Below, piece after piece: positions 47,401 through 60,267 of a stretch of DNA of 64,000 nt. The translations under genes were made by a program, and so were the position numbers. The notes under the pieces are model-generated. The model did no database searches. It saw only the letters and a list, made by a program, of their open reading frames with translations, and was not told the DNA's origin. Every line of letters starts with the position of its first letter. Position 1 is the first letter of the stretch. Origin of the DNA: Lentinus brumalis (taxonomy: Eukaryota > Basidiomycota > Agaricomycetes > Polyporales > Polyporaceae); contig MARA01000001.1 of NCBI GenBank assembly GCA_001792895.1, positions 1,674,001 to 1,738,000 on the forward strand, read 5' to 3'.

Positions 47401-50400
47401 GAGCAGACAAGCTTATCACGTTCACAGTACTGGAAGGCCATCGAGCAGGCGTCGCTGCTTCCGGATTTGCAAGTTCTAGCCGATGGAGATCTCACAGAGG
47501 TATATATACCAAACCATGACCCTCTTCGCTTGCAGCTTCTGACCCATGCGCTGTAGATCGGCGAGAAGGGTATCAACCTAAGTGGTGGCCAGAAGCAGCG
47601 TGTACGTGATCCACGAACATAGTATGCGCAGTATCATGTTGCTCATAGATTCCAATAGGTGAACATAGCTCGCGCTTTGTACTACAATGCCGACGTTGTT
47701 ATCTTTGACGACCCCTTGTCGGCGGTCGACGCTCACGTAGGGAAGGCTCTTTTTGCAGATGCGATCGTCGGCGCCCTTCGCAACCGTGGCAAGACCGTCC
47801 TCCTCGTCACCCATGCTCTGCACTTCCTTTCCCAGTGCGACTATGTCTATACACTTCAGGTATGCTTCCGTTTGTCACTCATCTCAAGAGCTCATTGACA
47901 CGTTCCCGTCAGAACGGACGGATCGCGGAACAAGGCACCTACGCCGACCTGGTGGCCAATGGCAAGGAGTTCGCTCGTCTCATGCAGGAGTTTGGTGGGC
48001 AGACGGAGGAAGAGGAGGCCGAGGCCGAGGCTGAAGAGGATATCGCCGCGGCGACAAAGCAACAGGCTCCGGGAATAGACGACGCGAAGAACAAGTCTGA
48101 TGCTATTCAGCGCAAGGGAGCCGGCACGGGCAAGCTCGAGGGTCGCCTCATCGTCCGCGAGAAGCGCACCACTGGCTCTGTCAGCTGGAAAGGTATAACT
48201 ACCTTCACTGGTCATGTTTTCGGTGGCTCACTGGACCACTCACAGTGTATGGTGACTACATTGCTGCGGCGCGCGCGTACTTCACGGGTCCTCTCTTGAT
48301 TCTCTGCATGTTGGCGATGCAAGGCTCTTCGGTCATGAACAGCTATACTCTTATCTGGTGGCAAGCAAAGTACGTTTTCGTCCCATTCATGCGACATGTA
48401 CTGTATGCTCACTGCGCCTCAGTACTTTCAACAAGCCAAACTCCTTCTACCAGATCTTGTATGGCATGCTCGGTATTAGCCAGTCTCTCTTCACCTTCGC
48501 CGTGTGAGTAGAATGGTCACTAGCTTCTTCGGACGACATGATGCTCACGATGTCGTAGGGGCGCGGTTATGGACGAGATGGGCTACTTTGTTTCCCAAAA
48601 CTTGCACCATAACTCGATTCGCAACATCTTCTACGCGCCGATGTCATTCTTTGACACCACAGTACGCATGTGGGTCTTCTGTTGTGTGCCCGTGATTGAC
48701 CCTTCGTTTCGTAGCCCATGGGTCGTATATTGGGCGTGTTCGGAAAGGATATAGAGAGTAAGTGGAGACATACTCCGGTTGTTGGTATTGATATTCATCG
48801 TTGCCCGCCTGAAGATATCGACAACCAGCTGCCAGGTAAGCGGTTCAAAATGAGTGTATGCGGATGTAAGCGATGACTGACCTTATCTGTGATAGTATCT
48901 ATGCGTCTACGTGAGTAGAACTGCCCTGTCCATTGGACAACCATGCTGGAGGCTGACCGACCTCTGCAGTCATCCTCACGATCGCCAACGTCTTCGGCAG
49001 TGTCGTGATTATCACTGTCCTCGAGCATTATTTCCGTGAGTGTAGCACTTTCTCGCGCCGGACGCGTGCTTGATAGCTTCACTTCTCTCAGTCATCGCTG
49101 CTGTCGGAATTGCCGTTGGTTACAGCTACTTCGCGGCGTTCTATCGCGCCAGTGCGCGAGAGCTTAAACGTATTGGTGAGACTTCATGACTGTATTTACT
49201 TCTGATCAATACTGACGGGTGCACAGATAACATGCTCCGTTCGCTCCTGTATGCGCACTTCGCGGAGTCCCTGTCGGGTCTGCCTACCATTCGCAGCTAT
49301 GGAGAGGTCGAGCGCTTCCTCCGCGACAACGAGTACTATGTAGATCTCGAGGATCGGGCGTCTTACTTGACTATCACTAACCAAAGGTGCGACCGCTACC
49401 TTTCGAATACCCATGATACCTATACTCACATGGGGGATGTAAAGATGGCTCGCCATCCGTCTGGACATGCTTGGTGGCATCATGTCTTTCATCGTGAGTA
49501 CTGGTAACCCCTCTGCATCATCGACCATTTGTCCATGCCCGTCCACAGGTCGCAGTGCTCGCTGTCTCGAACGCTTCTGGCATCAACCCCGCGCAAATCG
49601 GTCTGGTCCTGACATACACCAGTAAGTCTTACGATACAACGGACCTCTGTTGACGGCTGACAATGTCACATCAGCCTCGCTGACCCAATTGTGTGGTATG
49701 CTCACTCGGCAATCCGCTGAAGTGGAGGTGAGTAGGTCATTTGACTTCGGAGATGTCTGCTAACGCATCATGGCAGAACTACATGAGCTCCGTCGAACGC
49801 AGTATGCTTCCTCTCCCGGTATGTCCGTAGTCGAAGCTCACTTCGTGTTTTCTTCAGTGTTAGAGTACAGTCGACAAGAACAACTCCCGCAAGAGGCGCC
49901 GCATGAGATTCCCGACCACAAACCACCAGCAGATTGGCCTGCTGAAGGAGCTATCGAGTTCAAGGACGTCGTCATGCGGTACAGAGCGGGCTTGCCGTTC
50001 GTCCTCAAGGGCCTGTCTATGAAGATCAACGGTGGGGAGAAGATTGGCGTTGTGGGTAGGACGGGTGCAGGGAAGTCCACTTTGATGTTGGCACTGTTCC
50101 GCATCGTCGAGCTTGTCTCCGGTTCTATCACCGTCGATGGGTATGAAAGATGTTTACATGGTTGGCAAACCTATGCTGATAAATGTCTTTGTAGTATCGA
50201 CATCTCTGAGATTGGGTTAAAGGATTTGCGCAGCAAGATCTCGATCATTCCGCAAGACGTATGTCTAGTCCCTGACGGGTTCAATTGCTGCGCTGACACA
50301 TCCACAGCCACTTCTGTTCAGCGGTACCATTCGCTCGAACTTGGATCCCTTCGACCTTTACGTACGTAGATCTGTCATGGCTAACTTTGTATAGTCGCTC

Positions 50401-51058
50401 ACTGTAACGACAGACCGACGCACAACTTTGGGATGCCCTTCATCGGTCCTTCCTCGTCGAGTCGCCGAAAGTTGACGTCGACGGGACACATACACCGACC
50501 TCCCGCTTCAATCTCGACACCGTCATCGAGAGCGAAGGCTCCAATCTCAGTGTGGGCGAGCGCAGCTTGCTGAGCCTCGCTCGCGCACTGGTCAAGGACA
50601 GTCAGGTCGTCGGTACGTGTATTTCGAGGTAAGGATGAGGTATGGTACTGACCGCTTTGCAGTCTTGGACGAGGCCACCGCATCTGTTGACCTGGAGACG
50701 GACTCGAAGATCCAGCATACAATCCAGACGCAGTTCAGCCACAAGACCCTGCTGTGCATCGCCCGTAAGTTAACGTTCTGGCACGGCCTCTCCGAACGTG
50801 CACGACATTCTGACCATTCGTTTGGCAGATCGCCTGCGTACGATCATCTCGTACGACCGGATCCTTGTTCTCGATGATGGCAAAATTGCGGTAAGGTTTC
50901 CTCGAGGCATCGCTGCGCTACTCCGCTGATGTTCCGGACAGGAATTCGACACCCCGAAGAACCTGTTCAGTCGTCGGGACGGGATCTTCCACGGGATGTG
51001 CGAACGCAGTGGCATTACACTAGAGGAGATCGAGCGTTCTCGTTCGAAGATCGCGTAA
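44500..51058 (+). CDS. ABCC-family full transporter (Yor1-like)
   Basis: Membrane efflux pump of the TMD1-NBD1-TMD2-NBD2 type, with more than twenty short introns. Start ATG 44500 ([11 protein letters not shown]). TMD1 begins after an acidic N-terminus, with TYRWINPIM and [17 protein letters not shown], the Yor1/MRP opening. NBD1: Walker A VGSVGSGKSS, signature [15 protein letters not shown], Walker [13 protein letters not shown] with Asp in place of the catalytic Glu, as is usual for ABCC NBD1. A charged linker ([13 protein letters not shown]) leads to TMD2. NBD2: Walker [14 protein letters not shown], signature [15 protein letters not shown], Walker [12 protein letters not shown] with the catalytic Glu. 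The Gly-Lys of NBD1 Walker A is encoded by a 7-nt exon at 47105-47111. Fungal Yor1-type pumps export organic anions and drugs; the substrate here is unknown. The stop is TAA 51056-51058. Confidence 0.9.
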
Positions 51059-51207
51059 ATTAGCAGTACATAATAGTGGGATTGGACAATGTTAGAGTAC
51101 TTTAGAGTTACACTTGATATGATTGATACGACAACACGAGCATAGAGACGACAGTCTGAGGGCATATCCGATACAAACACGAAGGACAGCAAAGGAAGCA
51201 GGAAAGT

Positions 51208-54200
51208 TCAGTGAGTTACAGCATGAGAGTCGTTGAATCGCATCTGAACGTCCGTATCTGGTTGTATGGTGTCCATCCAGTTGAATCCTGTCAGAGGCAG
51301 TTAGTGTCGTGGCCGATGGTCAGAGAGGAAGTATATGCCTTACCAGGTAAGACCATATTCGCCCAGTTCGACTCGGTGAGAGCCTGCATGGATTGCAACA
51401 GCTCGCTGTCGAAGGGCAGCGGTGGTGCATACAACTCCGCGGCATCCACGGGTTGCGACATCTGGTCAGGATCCGGATACTGCAACCCCAGGCCCTCGAA
51501 CATTTGGGAGTCTGCCGGAGACGTTGCCGGGTTCTGGTTCGACGCTCCAGCCTCACCAGACGGACCAGAAGGGGAGGGGGCAGCAGGAGCCGCGGGGGAC
51601 GCGCTGGTCCGATCAGGAGCATGGTCGAGGTCAGATGGAGATGCTGCGAGGGACCTCATCGCGCGCTTCAAAGCCGCAGGCGAGTGATCTATGGTCGCCA
51701 AAGGTGTCTCAAGAAGGCCCTTGAGGAACCGCGAGTACATCTTCGGCCCATGACGGTCGTCGATGGCGATGTCGGGGGAACCTAGGAAGTCGGAGACTTC
51801 TTCCACCATAGATCGGATTTCCACTCGCGTTTCACGGGGAATGTAGGTAGCGAACCTAGGACTCAGCAACTGGCATCACAATATTCAGCATAAAACAGAT
51901 GGATGGAGTGCTAGGATGTGTACCTTGATGAGGAACGCGCAAGTGAAGGTCACGAAGACACATTCTGAGTCAGGCCCATGGCGCAGGTAGATACCTGCAT
52001 GTCCCACTTGTGAATAAAATACGCTGACAAGAGCTTGTGAGAGACGTACGCAACTCGGGCACCCCGATATTGTCCACCAGTGTCCTGATGAGATCCTTCG
52101 ATGCGCGAAGGCACTGACGGAAGCAGTAAGCGACTGCGTGAAATATAACGGCGGATTTTACTGACCCTCCAGAAGAACGTGTCGCTGAAACCTTGTGACG
52201 GGTCTCGACCGAATGTGTGCTGGAAGGCGAAGGCAAGGGCTGTCATCCGGGCATAGCTGATCGCTACCTTCAGGAGGTGCATCCGGAATTGGAAGACCGG
52301 GGAATTGTTGTTCTCTTCCCGCATTCGCGCAGCCCAGGTCTCCCATAGGCGCGCAAGCTGATCATCCGTCCTGCTGGCTTCAACAGTGACATCGAGGTTC
52401 TAGTGAGAGGTGAGCGATGGTGGAAACGGACACGTCCACTCCGGACAACTGACCTTGTTCAGGCCCACTGGATGCTCCGGATCGCTGAAGATGGTGAAGC
52501 GGTAGTCTGCAAGGACCTTCAGCTCCGCGTTGTACCCGCACAGGTGAATGTCGATGTCCGGGATGTTGTACGGAGAGCTCTTGTACCAAAACTCCGAGTG
52601 GTTCGCCACGTAGTCGGTGTTGCTGATGATGGGGGCCTTGCCGTACTGCGAAGCCATAGAGCGGTCAACATTGAAGCAGTTGAGCCATAAACGCGTCCGG
52701 TTGAGCATCTCCCGAGCGTGCTGCTCATTCTGCGGTCGGGCCGTATGGGGATGATGCAAGTTGATGTCGGTTGCGATGCTGTAGGACAGCAAGGTCAGTC
52801 CTGCGTTTGTTGCATACACGGCATCTACGCACCGAATGGCGAGACCAAGATATACCCAGCAACGGTCCTCTTCCCATTTCCTGGCCGGGACAGGATACAG
52901 CGCAAGCAGGATGTATGCCGCGACTGTCTCGACGCTCTTCTGCCCTCCAATGAGCGTTGACCCGCCGGCGAGACGAGCGCAATTCATAGCTTGTTGATAC
53001 AACTCCGGACGCTCGGAGTAGAACTTGGACGATATGCCACAGACTGAGAGCGGGTCAATGCGACGCCATCGGATGCACCGAACACACTCACTAGCAGTAA
53101 ACAGGAACGGACTTCTCCAATAGGTCTTCTGAGCGGTGTAAAGTACAGGGTCTAAGAGCGATACATTTGGATTGATATAGTCGAAATAACTGCAGACAGG
53201 TTAGGAACGTGCCGCAGAAGATGGAGCGGTGCACATACATTTTGAAAAGCTTCTCTACGTCCGCAGGGGTCACCAAGCCATTGCGAAGGATATACGGCGT
53301 TTGATGTTGTGCATACATTATAGGTCGATCCGGTCCTGGACCTTCGAAGATACTGTCAGTCCCGAATCGCATGACCAAGCACGCGTGATATTAGCACGTA
53401 CTATTCGCACGGAAGTAGTCGTCATTCGCCACGCCATAGTCGTTGTCGTCCACCGTGCTGACGCTACGGCTGCGGCTCGACCTCCGGCTCCTCGACTTCT
53501 TCAGGCTGAGATTTGCGAGCATGCCGATTGGGGCAACCTCGTTCGGGAGGATCGCGAGCTTCTCGCGCCCGAGACCTGTGCGGCTCTTCTTCCGGCGCGA
53601 GCTCTGTGTAGTGCTGCTCACCGACCCGTCCCCAGCCGCGGACGTACTGGCCTCAGCAGCGCCTGAGCCTTCTGGCCGGACACGGCCCCGCTGTACTTCA
53701 GACGCGGGGCGTCGACATCCTGCACCTCGACATGGACGTCGCTCTTCGTGTCGTCGGCTTCGTCCTGCCCAGCGGATCCCTCGTCGCTGCTGCTGTCCTT
53801 CCACCCCAGTACATCCTCGCCGAGCATATCTTTCGTGACACTGGGGCCACCCATGTTGATGAACCCACCGAACGCTTCCATCGACTCACGCGCCTTCGCG
53901 ATCCAGTCCAAAACATCCGGCTTTGTGAGGTGGTCTGACGCCGGTTCTGGCGTACCGATCTCCGACCCCGTCAGATCGCCAGTCGAGAAGTTTGACAGGT
54001 CTGCCGTGGAACCGGACGCGGAATGGCAGGGAGAAGAAGCGTTGGCCCGCTCAACCTTTACGTTCTGCTTCTGACTTGCCCGCTTGTTCGCCTGTTCCAG
54101 CTCCTTCATGAGCCCCTCGATCTTAGCCGCCTGTTCGCGAATTTGACCCAGGAGCAGATCACGCCTCCTAAGAACATTTCGACGGTATATCAGCTCTCCG

Positions 54201-55273
54201 ACTCAGACATTGTAAGACAGAGGGTTGCGTACGGGGGTGCTCGGCGCTTCTTCCGACCAGGAATGACACACTCGTGCCCGCCATTGAGGCAACGCTTGCA
54301 GATGTCAGGGTCCGTCTTGAACTCGCATTTGACCTACGAATACAGGGTGTGAGGTGAGACGATGGCATACCGCGTGGACTAATGTGTAGGCGCACCTTCA
54401 AGCCTTTGCAGCGCGCGCAAGCTCCAGGGCTACACACACGCTCTCGGTCAAGACACGGCCGTATGTACTTAATTCAGAACGTAATACTCACGGCTTCGGT
54501 GGCTTCGCGCCTTCCTTCCCCTGAACCCCTCCATCCTCATGCGCATCCCCGTCCGCGGAGGACACCTCGCCGTCCGCTTCGTCCAGAATGCGCATTCGCT
54601 TGGGCGCATGGGGCGCTACAGAGCTGTCAATGTGTGCGCGTTCAAGATACGGCATCCCGGGCTGCACGCCCATCCCAGGGCCATAGTTCGGCGACGATCC
54701 GAAGTTGGGCGTGATGGGAGATGGCACATTGGGATACACAGGCGTCTGGTGGCCCTGGAATGACCGAACGGTCGGAGTCAGACCTGGATTGCCTGGATTG
54801 GAGCTGGAACGGGCGTGCTGCCTGATGGGGAGACCCTGGCCTTCGCTATACGTGAACGCAGGGGTGTCTTCGGCGGCGTAGTACGGAGAGCTGGGCATGG
54901 ACTGGGACGTGCTCGCGAAAGACATGCCGGGGAACTGTGCCGATTGATCGTGGTAGTACTGCCCGCCATCGTAGAGAGGATTGAACTGCGACTGGGACTG
55001 GGATTGAGGGTTCGGGAAGGTGAACGCATAGCCACCTGCGCCTCCAAACTGCTGCCTGCCAAAGTCGTTCATCATATATTCGGAGCCCTGCTGTGGACGA
55101 CGGCGATCCATGTGTGGGACGTCGTTCTGAAGAATGTCGTAGCGCGAGGGGTCGATGTCATACTCGTTCTCGAGCTGGAGGGGTTGTGGCGGGATCGCGT
55201 CGTGATGCTGGGGTCCTGGCCAGTCGACATTCAGAAACTGGGGATGCGGAGGGTGCGTAGGATGTTGGGCCAT
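51208..55273 (-). CDS. Zn2Cys6 transcription factor with fungal-specific TF domain
   Basis: Start ATG 55271-55273 (MAQHPTHPPHPQF). A Gln/Pro/Ser-rich N-terminus of about 260 aa precedes the zinc cluster, which is unusual since many family members carry it at the N-terminus. The cluster is CARCKGLKVKC ... C-x2-C ... C (ending GGHECVIPGRKKRR) and is split by an intron after GLK. A short coiled coil follows (LLLGQIREQAAKIEGLMKEL), then an acidic disordered linker, a basic segment (KKSRSRRSSRSRS) and the fungal_trans region (CARLAGGSTLIGG ... SVETVAAYILLALYPVPA ... LNRTRLWLNCFNVDRSMA). The frame changes in the linker at CCCC 53686-53689 (plus strand): one added base restores it; an intron of about 74 nt is the alternative. 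The C-terminal exon ends NDSHAVTH. The stop is TGA 51208-51210. Targets are unknown. Confidence 0.85.
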
Positions 55274-55966
55274 GGTGGACGGTCGTGATTGTTATGAAGG
55301 CAGAGCTTGGATGGATGTATCTATACGAATAGTCCCCGACGGAGGTGTAGGTGGATGTCAGGGCTTACGAGAGGCTCCTGACTGTATTCAAGAACCTCGA
55401 GGGCAATCGCTGAGATACACGGCTAGCGTGATCTTGACAGAACAATGGCATCACGACACTGTCGTAAGCAGGAGTGCGCTTCTCAGCGAGGATTATAAGG
55501 ACGCACCAAGGACGTTCAGGCGGATATAGACGGGCGCGCTGGTATCGTTGTACTCGTTCAGGTTGCCAATGCGTGGTGGACACCGTACAGACACACACAG
55601 ATGGGACTATGGTTACTTGAAGGTCTCGAGTGCACGGATTCGTGCCTGCATGCAGATCACAGTTGAGTGCTTCCGTCAGCGGCGAAGGGCCTGTCTCCAG
55701 GCGTGTCGGATGCCGTCGCTTGCGCAGATTTCTTCCAGACGACGATCTATCAGTGCGAGAGCTAGAGGTGATCTGAAGCAGAGAGGAGGTCGAAGCGATG
55801 AGGGAAGCTGCCGGGATGCTGCGTTACGTAGAGCGCGCATGCGATGCCGCGGCAGACAGGCGCCCATAACTGTAACTTTTGCTTGACTTTTGCTTCAACT
55901 TTGCTTCTGACCGTCAGTCACTACGGATCTGCACAGACTGCGAGAGGCAGCTGCGACTCGCTCACC
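55274..55966. other. Divergent intergenic region, Zn2Cys6 gene / DUF155 gene
   Basis: About 690 bases between opposite start codons, expected to hold both promoters. The frames here match nothing I recognise. Confidence 0.5.
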
Positions 55967-57454
55967 ATGAACCCCGCTGCGCTCGTTCACCGCCAGCTCC
56001 GACAGAGCTTCACCCGCACACCCCGCTGCTGGCAATGGGCGACACCCGCGCACCCGTCCCCATCTCCTCGACAAGTCCTCCGCCGCGCCTTCTCACAAAA
56101 GCCCCCACCAGCCCAAGCAGACGTGCCTAAGCCCAAGCCCAAAGCCTCAACGCCGCTCCGTCGCGCAGCCTCCGCCTCCCTCCCCATCCGTTCGAACCCG
56201 ACACCTACCCGGAGCGACATCCACCCCATCTTCACCTACGCGTCCGCGGAGCGGTACCTCATGCCCAGCCTGGGTACCGCGCTCCCCGCGGGGGCCCAAC
56301 TCCTGCACGACGCGTGGTGGGTCCCGCGCTGGACGGACGAGGTGAGTAAGAAGCAGGGCGAGGTGTTCGTGTTCGGGAACGGCAGCTTCGTGTGCTGGGG
56401 CCTCGGCGAGGAGGAGGCGGAGCGGTTCAAGCAGCAGGTGCTGGACCGCAGCGGGGCGGAGGTTGCGCCTCTGAAGGAGGTGGAGACGGAGGACCTTGAG
56501 TTCGTCACGGACCCTGAAGAGTGAGTGCCCGGGCTAGTCCTGTGAGCTGGCGGTACGGTGCTGACTCCGTCTCTGGTGCGTAGGGATACGCGTCTGCAAG
56601 GAGACCTGATCATTCTCGGGCGAACGCCGCCGCTCAGCAGCGAAGACTCGATGCCCGCAAACCTGCCCGCGTCGACGCTCCCACGCGAGACACTGCTCGC
56701 GCGGTACGCGTTCTCGCAGGCCCTGTCACGGTCGACCGCCCTCTCCGGCCTGGAGACTGCACTCGACCACTACCTCTCCTCGGTCGCGCTGCTTCCACGC
56801 ACGCTGCAGAAGACGGGCAAGCCCGGCCTCGGACGGCGCGCGCTCGTCATGAAGCTCGGGGAGCTGCTCCGCTTCCGCCAGGGCCTCAACCTCAACCGCG
56901 AGAACTTCTCGGACACGCCCGACTTTTACTGGTCCGAGCCCGTGCTTGAAGGTACGTCGTGTCAGGTGTTACCGAGTTTGCGAGGCTGAATATGTCTACA
57001 GGATACTTCAACTCGTTGAGCAATGCCCTCGACGTCAGGGCGCGCATCCGGTCTGTCAACGACAAGATCACGTACGCTGCAGAGGTCGGTCAATCGCTTT
57101 CAGGTGCACACCGGCTACATTCTGACACATTGGATAGATGCAATCGGTTCTGAGGGAACTACTGACGGAGGTACTTGCACGATACATTCCCATTCACCCA
57201 GGTGGACTTAACCATCCCATCTAGACATCCGGACACCGCATGGAGCTCATCATCATCGCCCTAATCGCCGTCGAGGTCGTGATCGTACGTGTCCTCCCCC
57301 TTACTGTGACTTCCGTGATCTCCGACTGACGTTGTCGTGATAGTGCCTCATCCGCGACGGTCCAGAGCTCTGGCACATGGTCTTCGGCGAGGACGAGGAG
57401 AAGTCGGAGTCTGCTGCCTCTTCCGAGTCCGATTCCGAGCTCACCACAGCCTAA
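55967..57454 (+). CDS. Mitochondrial DUF155 (RMND1/RMD1-like) protein
   Basis: Start ATG 55967 (MNPAALVHRQLRQSFTRTPR). The first about 55 residues are Arg/Ser-rich with no acidic residues, typical of a mitochondrial presequence. The DUF155 domain follows: VFVFGNGSFVCWGLGEEEAE, GDLIILG, LARYAFSQALSRSTALSGLE, GELLRFRQGLNLNRENFSDT and YFNSLSNALDVRARI. The hydrophobic C-terminal anchor SGHRMELIIIALIAVEVVI is the family hallmark and should span the inner membrane. Family members support mitochondrial translation (human RMND1, yeast Mrx10/Ydr282c). An acidic Ser/Glu-rich tail ends at TAA 57452-57454. About five short introns. Confidence 0.88.
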
Positions 57455-58106
57455 CTCAACATAAAAGCTAATCACAGTATATATCCTGCTAATCCTCCCC
57501 GCTCTGCACTCACAATGCCTAGATCTGCATACTCACTGCTCTCGCACATCGCACATCGCACATCCGTAGATCGTCTGTATCATACATCGTATACACATGT
57601 ACAAGGGCACTCCATAATCACACAACTACTCGCCAGCTTACATACCTCGTGCACGCGCATCAATGCTCTCGGGCGGGGAGGTCGACAACAATCAGGTCCT
57701 CTAGAGTCTAGTTCAGTCCCATCCTGGCCCCTCCAGCATTACGAGGAGCCTTCGGAACCGCGTACATCCCCTCATTCGAAGACTCGGACTCACCAGGCTT
57801 TGGCGAGGAGACGTTCGGAAGTACCACTGCCACAGATCCGAAATCGCGCACACTTGATACACAGTTGTGGGGGAGCGAATCACATTCGGCGATCGCATGA
57901 ACAGGGCGCGGGTGCGGGTGCGGGGAGGGGACGAGGGACGAGGGACAACGAACGCGACGAATTATAAATAAATCAGCGATATTTAGTACACTAGGAGCCA
58001 ACGTAAGTCATAGGAGGAAAGAAACGGAAGCCCTCCTGTGGGTAACGAAGCGGGGTGGGGCGGAGGAGAGCGAGGGGCTGGGGGATTACGGGCAAGGTGA
58101 TGGGCA

Positions 58107-58117
58107 GGGGGGGGGGG
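58107..58117. repeat. Poly-G run (11 G)
   Basis: Eleven consecutive G in the intergenic region, a likely site of length error or variation. Confidence 0.9.
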
Positions 58118-58166
58118 CGCGCGACGGTACATGAAGACCATCCAAACGCGGGTGGCGGGGGAGAAA

Positions 58167-58169
58167 CAA

Positions 58170-58203
<34 letters not shown>

Positions 58204-58208
58204 GACAG
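58167..58208. repeat. CAG/CAACAG tract
   Basis: Imperfect tandem repeat of CAG and CAACAG units in non-coding DNA between convergent genes. Confidence 0.9.
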
Positions 58209-58405
58209 CCAGCGGGGGTGAGCGTCAACGGATCATGACCCACGTATCATGAGGAGGAACGGGATGAGCATCCAGACTCAACATACGAAAGCAAAGGGCG
58301 GCTAGCACGACGGAACAAGGAGGGGACGGCGGCGCATGCGCTCAGCTCAAGGTGGCGAGTCTCAGCGCGGAGCTCGCGGGGGAAGGATGAGGTGAGGCAA
58401 GCTCA

Positions 58406-59847
58406 TGGCGTGCTCGACGTGTTAGTCCCCGGGGGCAGCGGGAACTCGCGGACAGTGACGGTGTCGTCGTCGTTCTCCGAGTAAGCAGAGTATACCGAGG
58501 GTTGCATAGAGACCACGCGCAGGCGCTGCTCGACCTCCTCCTTGCTCAGCTCGAGAGCGGCGATGAGGGACGCCATGGCGCGCGGGTTCCCGAAGGCTTG
58601 TGCCGACGCACCGCTGGCTACAGCAGCCCTCGACGGCAGACCTGCGTCTGGCGCCAGGGTGTCGGGCGTAGCAGTCGCCTGAATGGCAGAGACCGGAACG
58701 GCTTCCTGCAGTTCGAGGAAGGGGTTGGTGTTGACTGTCACGGTGTGAGCCGTGGCGCGGCTTTCGGAGCGCACCATGCTCTGTCCGCGGCTGGTGCGGC
58801 TGTTGCTGCGACTGCGAATGGCACGGCTGGTCCGGTTCATGTCCCCAGCGTTGAAGAACGGGTTGTTGCTCCGTGGCTTCCGCTCCTCGGCCATCTCCGC
58901 GAACGGATTGCGCGACATGGAGGGGGCAATCGGCGACGACTCGTCCTCCTCGGCGTGCAGCACCTCGGCAGACTCCCATTTGTGTGGCACAGACGACGTC
59001 GCGGGCGGCGTCATCTTCGCCATGACCATCGTGGGGGACATCGCGCCCGAGTCGACACGGACGGAACGCATGGACAGGAAGGAGTCGTCGCCGAGCGTCT
59101 CGCCGTCCCACGACACACCGCTGTTCTGCCGGGCAGCCACGGCGGCGGCGGCGAACGGCTTCTGCGGGTTCTCCAGCGAGAGCTCCTCCGCAAGCGTGGG
59201 GTGGTACTTTGTGAAATCGAGCTGGGGAGGTCGTACTCGTCCGTGGTCGTCTTGGTCGTGTACGCGGTGCGGATGCTGGGGGACTTCTTGAACATGGAGA
59301 AGTTCTTCTCGTCCGACTCCTGCAGCTCGCGGGCGTTGGGGGACGGTGGCGGGTGATCGCCGCGGGGCTTCTCCGAGTCGTCCAGTGGCTGGAACGACCG
59401 GGCGTATGCGCGCTGTTGCTCGGCCTGGCCCGCGACATTCCTCCTCTCGGAGGAAGTCAGCTTGTCCGAGGACCGCTTGTACCACGCGAGGAAGAGGCAG
59501 ATGAGGAGGAACAGGCCGACGAACGCACCCACGCATGCACCGACGACGACTCCAATGGGGATCTGCTTGGACGCGCTCGACGCAGTGGCGGAGTCGGCCG
59601 CGCCTGAGGGCGAGGCGAGGGGCGAGGAGGCGGTAGGCACGGCGGTGGGAGAGGATGTGAGGACGATGGTGGAGGACTGGACAAGCGGCACGCCAGTCCC
59701 GGCGACGGACTTGGTTGCAGACGTGTCGAATGCGAAGCCCTCGGTGGCTGCTGCGGTCGCGGCTACCGTTGTGCCACCGGGGAGAAGCCCGTCGATGCCG
59801 GTCGGCTCATCGAGCTGGCGGGCCTTGTGGTTTGGATGAATGCGCAT
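58406..59847 (-). CDS. Single-pass sensor-like membrane protein
   Basis: Start ATG 59845-59847. A Ser/Thr/Ala-rich extracellular-type segment (TSSPTAVPTASSPLASPSGA) precedes one transmembrane helix, IPIGVVVGACVGAFVGLFLL, and then a basic stop-transfer (WYKRSSDK) and a long cytosolic tail. This layout recalls Mid2/WSC-type sensors or Axl2-like proteins, but there is no clear signal peptide and no WSC cysteine domain, so the class is uncertain. The tail contains NPFAEM, NPFFNAG and NPFLEL, three Asn-Pro-Phe motifs of the type bound by EH-domain endocytic proteins. The frame breaks at GGGG 59224-59227 (plus strand): one added base joins DEYDLP to QLDFTKYHPTLAEELSL. The stop precedes 58406, after the residues TNTSSTP. 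Confidence 0.7.
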
Positions 59848-60241
59848 GGCAGGCGGGGGGTGAAGGAGACAGAATGGTGGTGTGAAGTAAAGAGCGACGA
59901 GGGGATGCGCCCGCTGAGGCGGGGCGATGATTAGAGATGGAAATAAGAGCGGGCTGGGACGCGGACGTAATTAGTCGAGACGCGATCATTTGGAGGCAAG
60001 TGCCTGTAGTGGGCACTGCGGCGGGCTCACCTGACGGAAAGAAAGAGGCAGGCCGGGGACAAAGGAGGGCCTGAGCTCTTCTGCGCCGTCTTGGTCGACG
60101 GAGAGGCGGGTGGGAGAGAACGGTCAACTCGTCCATCAGAGCAGTCCGTGGCATGGAACGGTAACTGCCGCGCCCGGCATCCGCATCGCCGCCGGCCCCG
60201 CGTCCCGCTCTCGCGCCCGACGGCGCACTGCTACTAAGTAA

Positions 60242-60267
60242 GTCGTACTAAGTCCATTTAGTACGAC
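60242..60267. repeat. Perfect 10-bp inverted repeat
   Basis: GTCGTACTAA and TTAGTACGAC flank a 6-nt spacer. It could be a binding site for a dimeric factor or a small hairpin. It lies about 400 bases upstream of the sensor-like gene. Confidence 0.6.

Larger units (their letters stand above)
57455..58405. other. Convergent intergenic region with simple repeats
   Basis: About 950 bases between two convergent genes. Contains a G11 run at 58107-58117 and a CAG/CAACAG tract at 58167-58208. No gene recognised. Confidence 0.55.
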
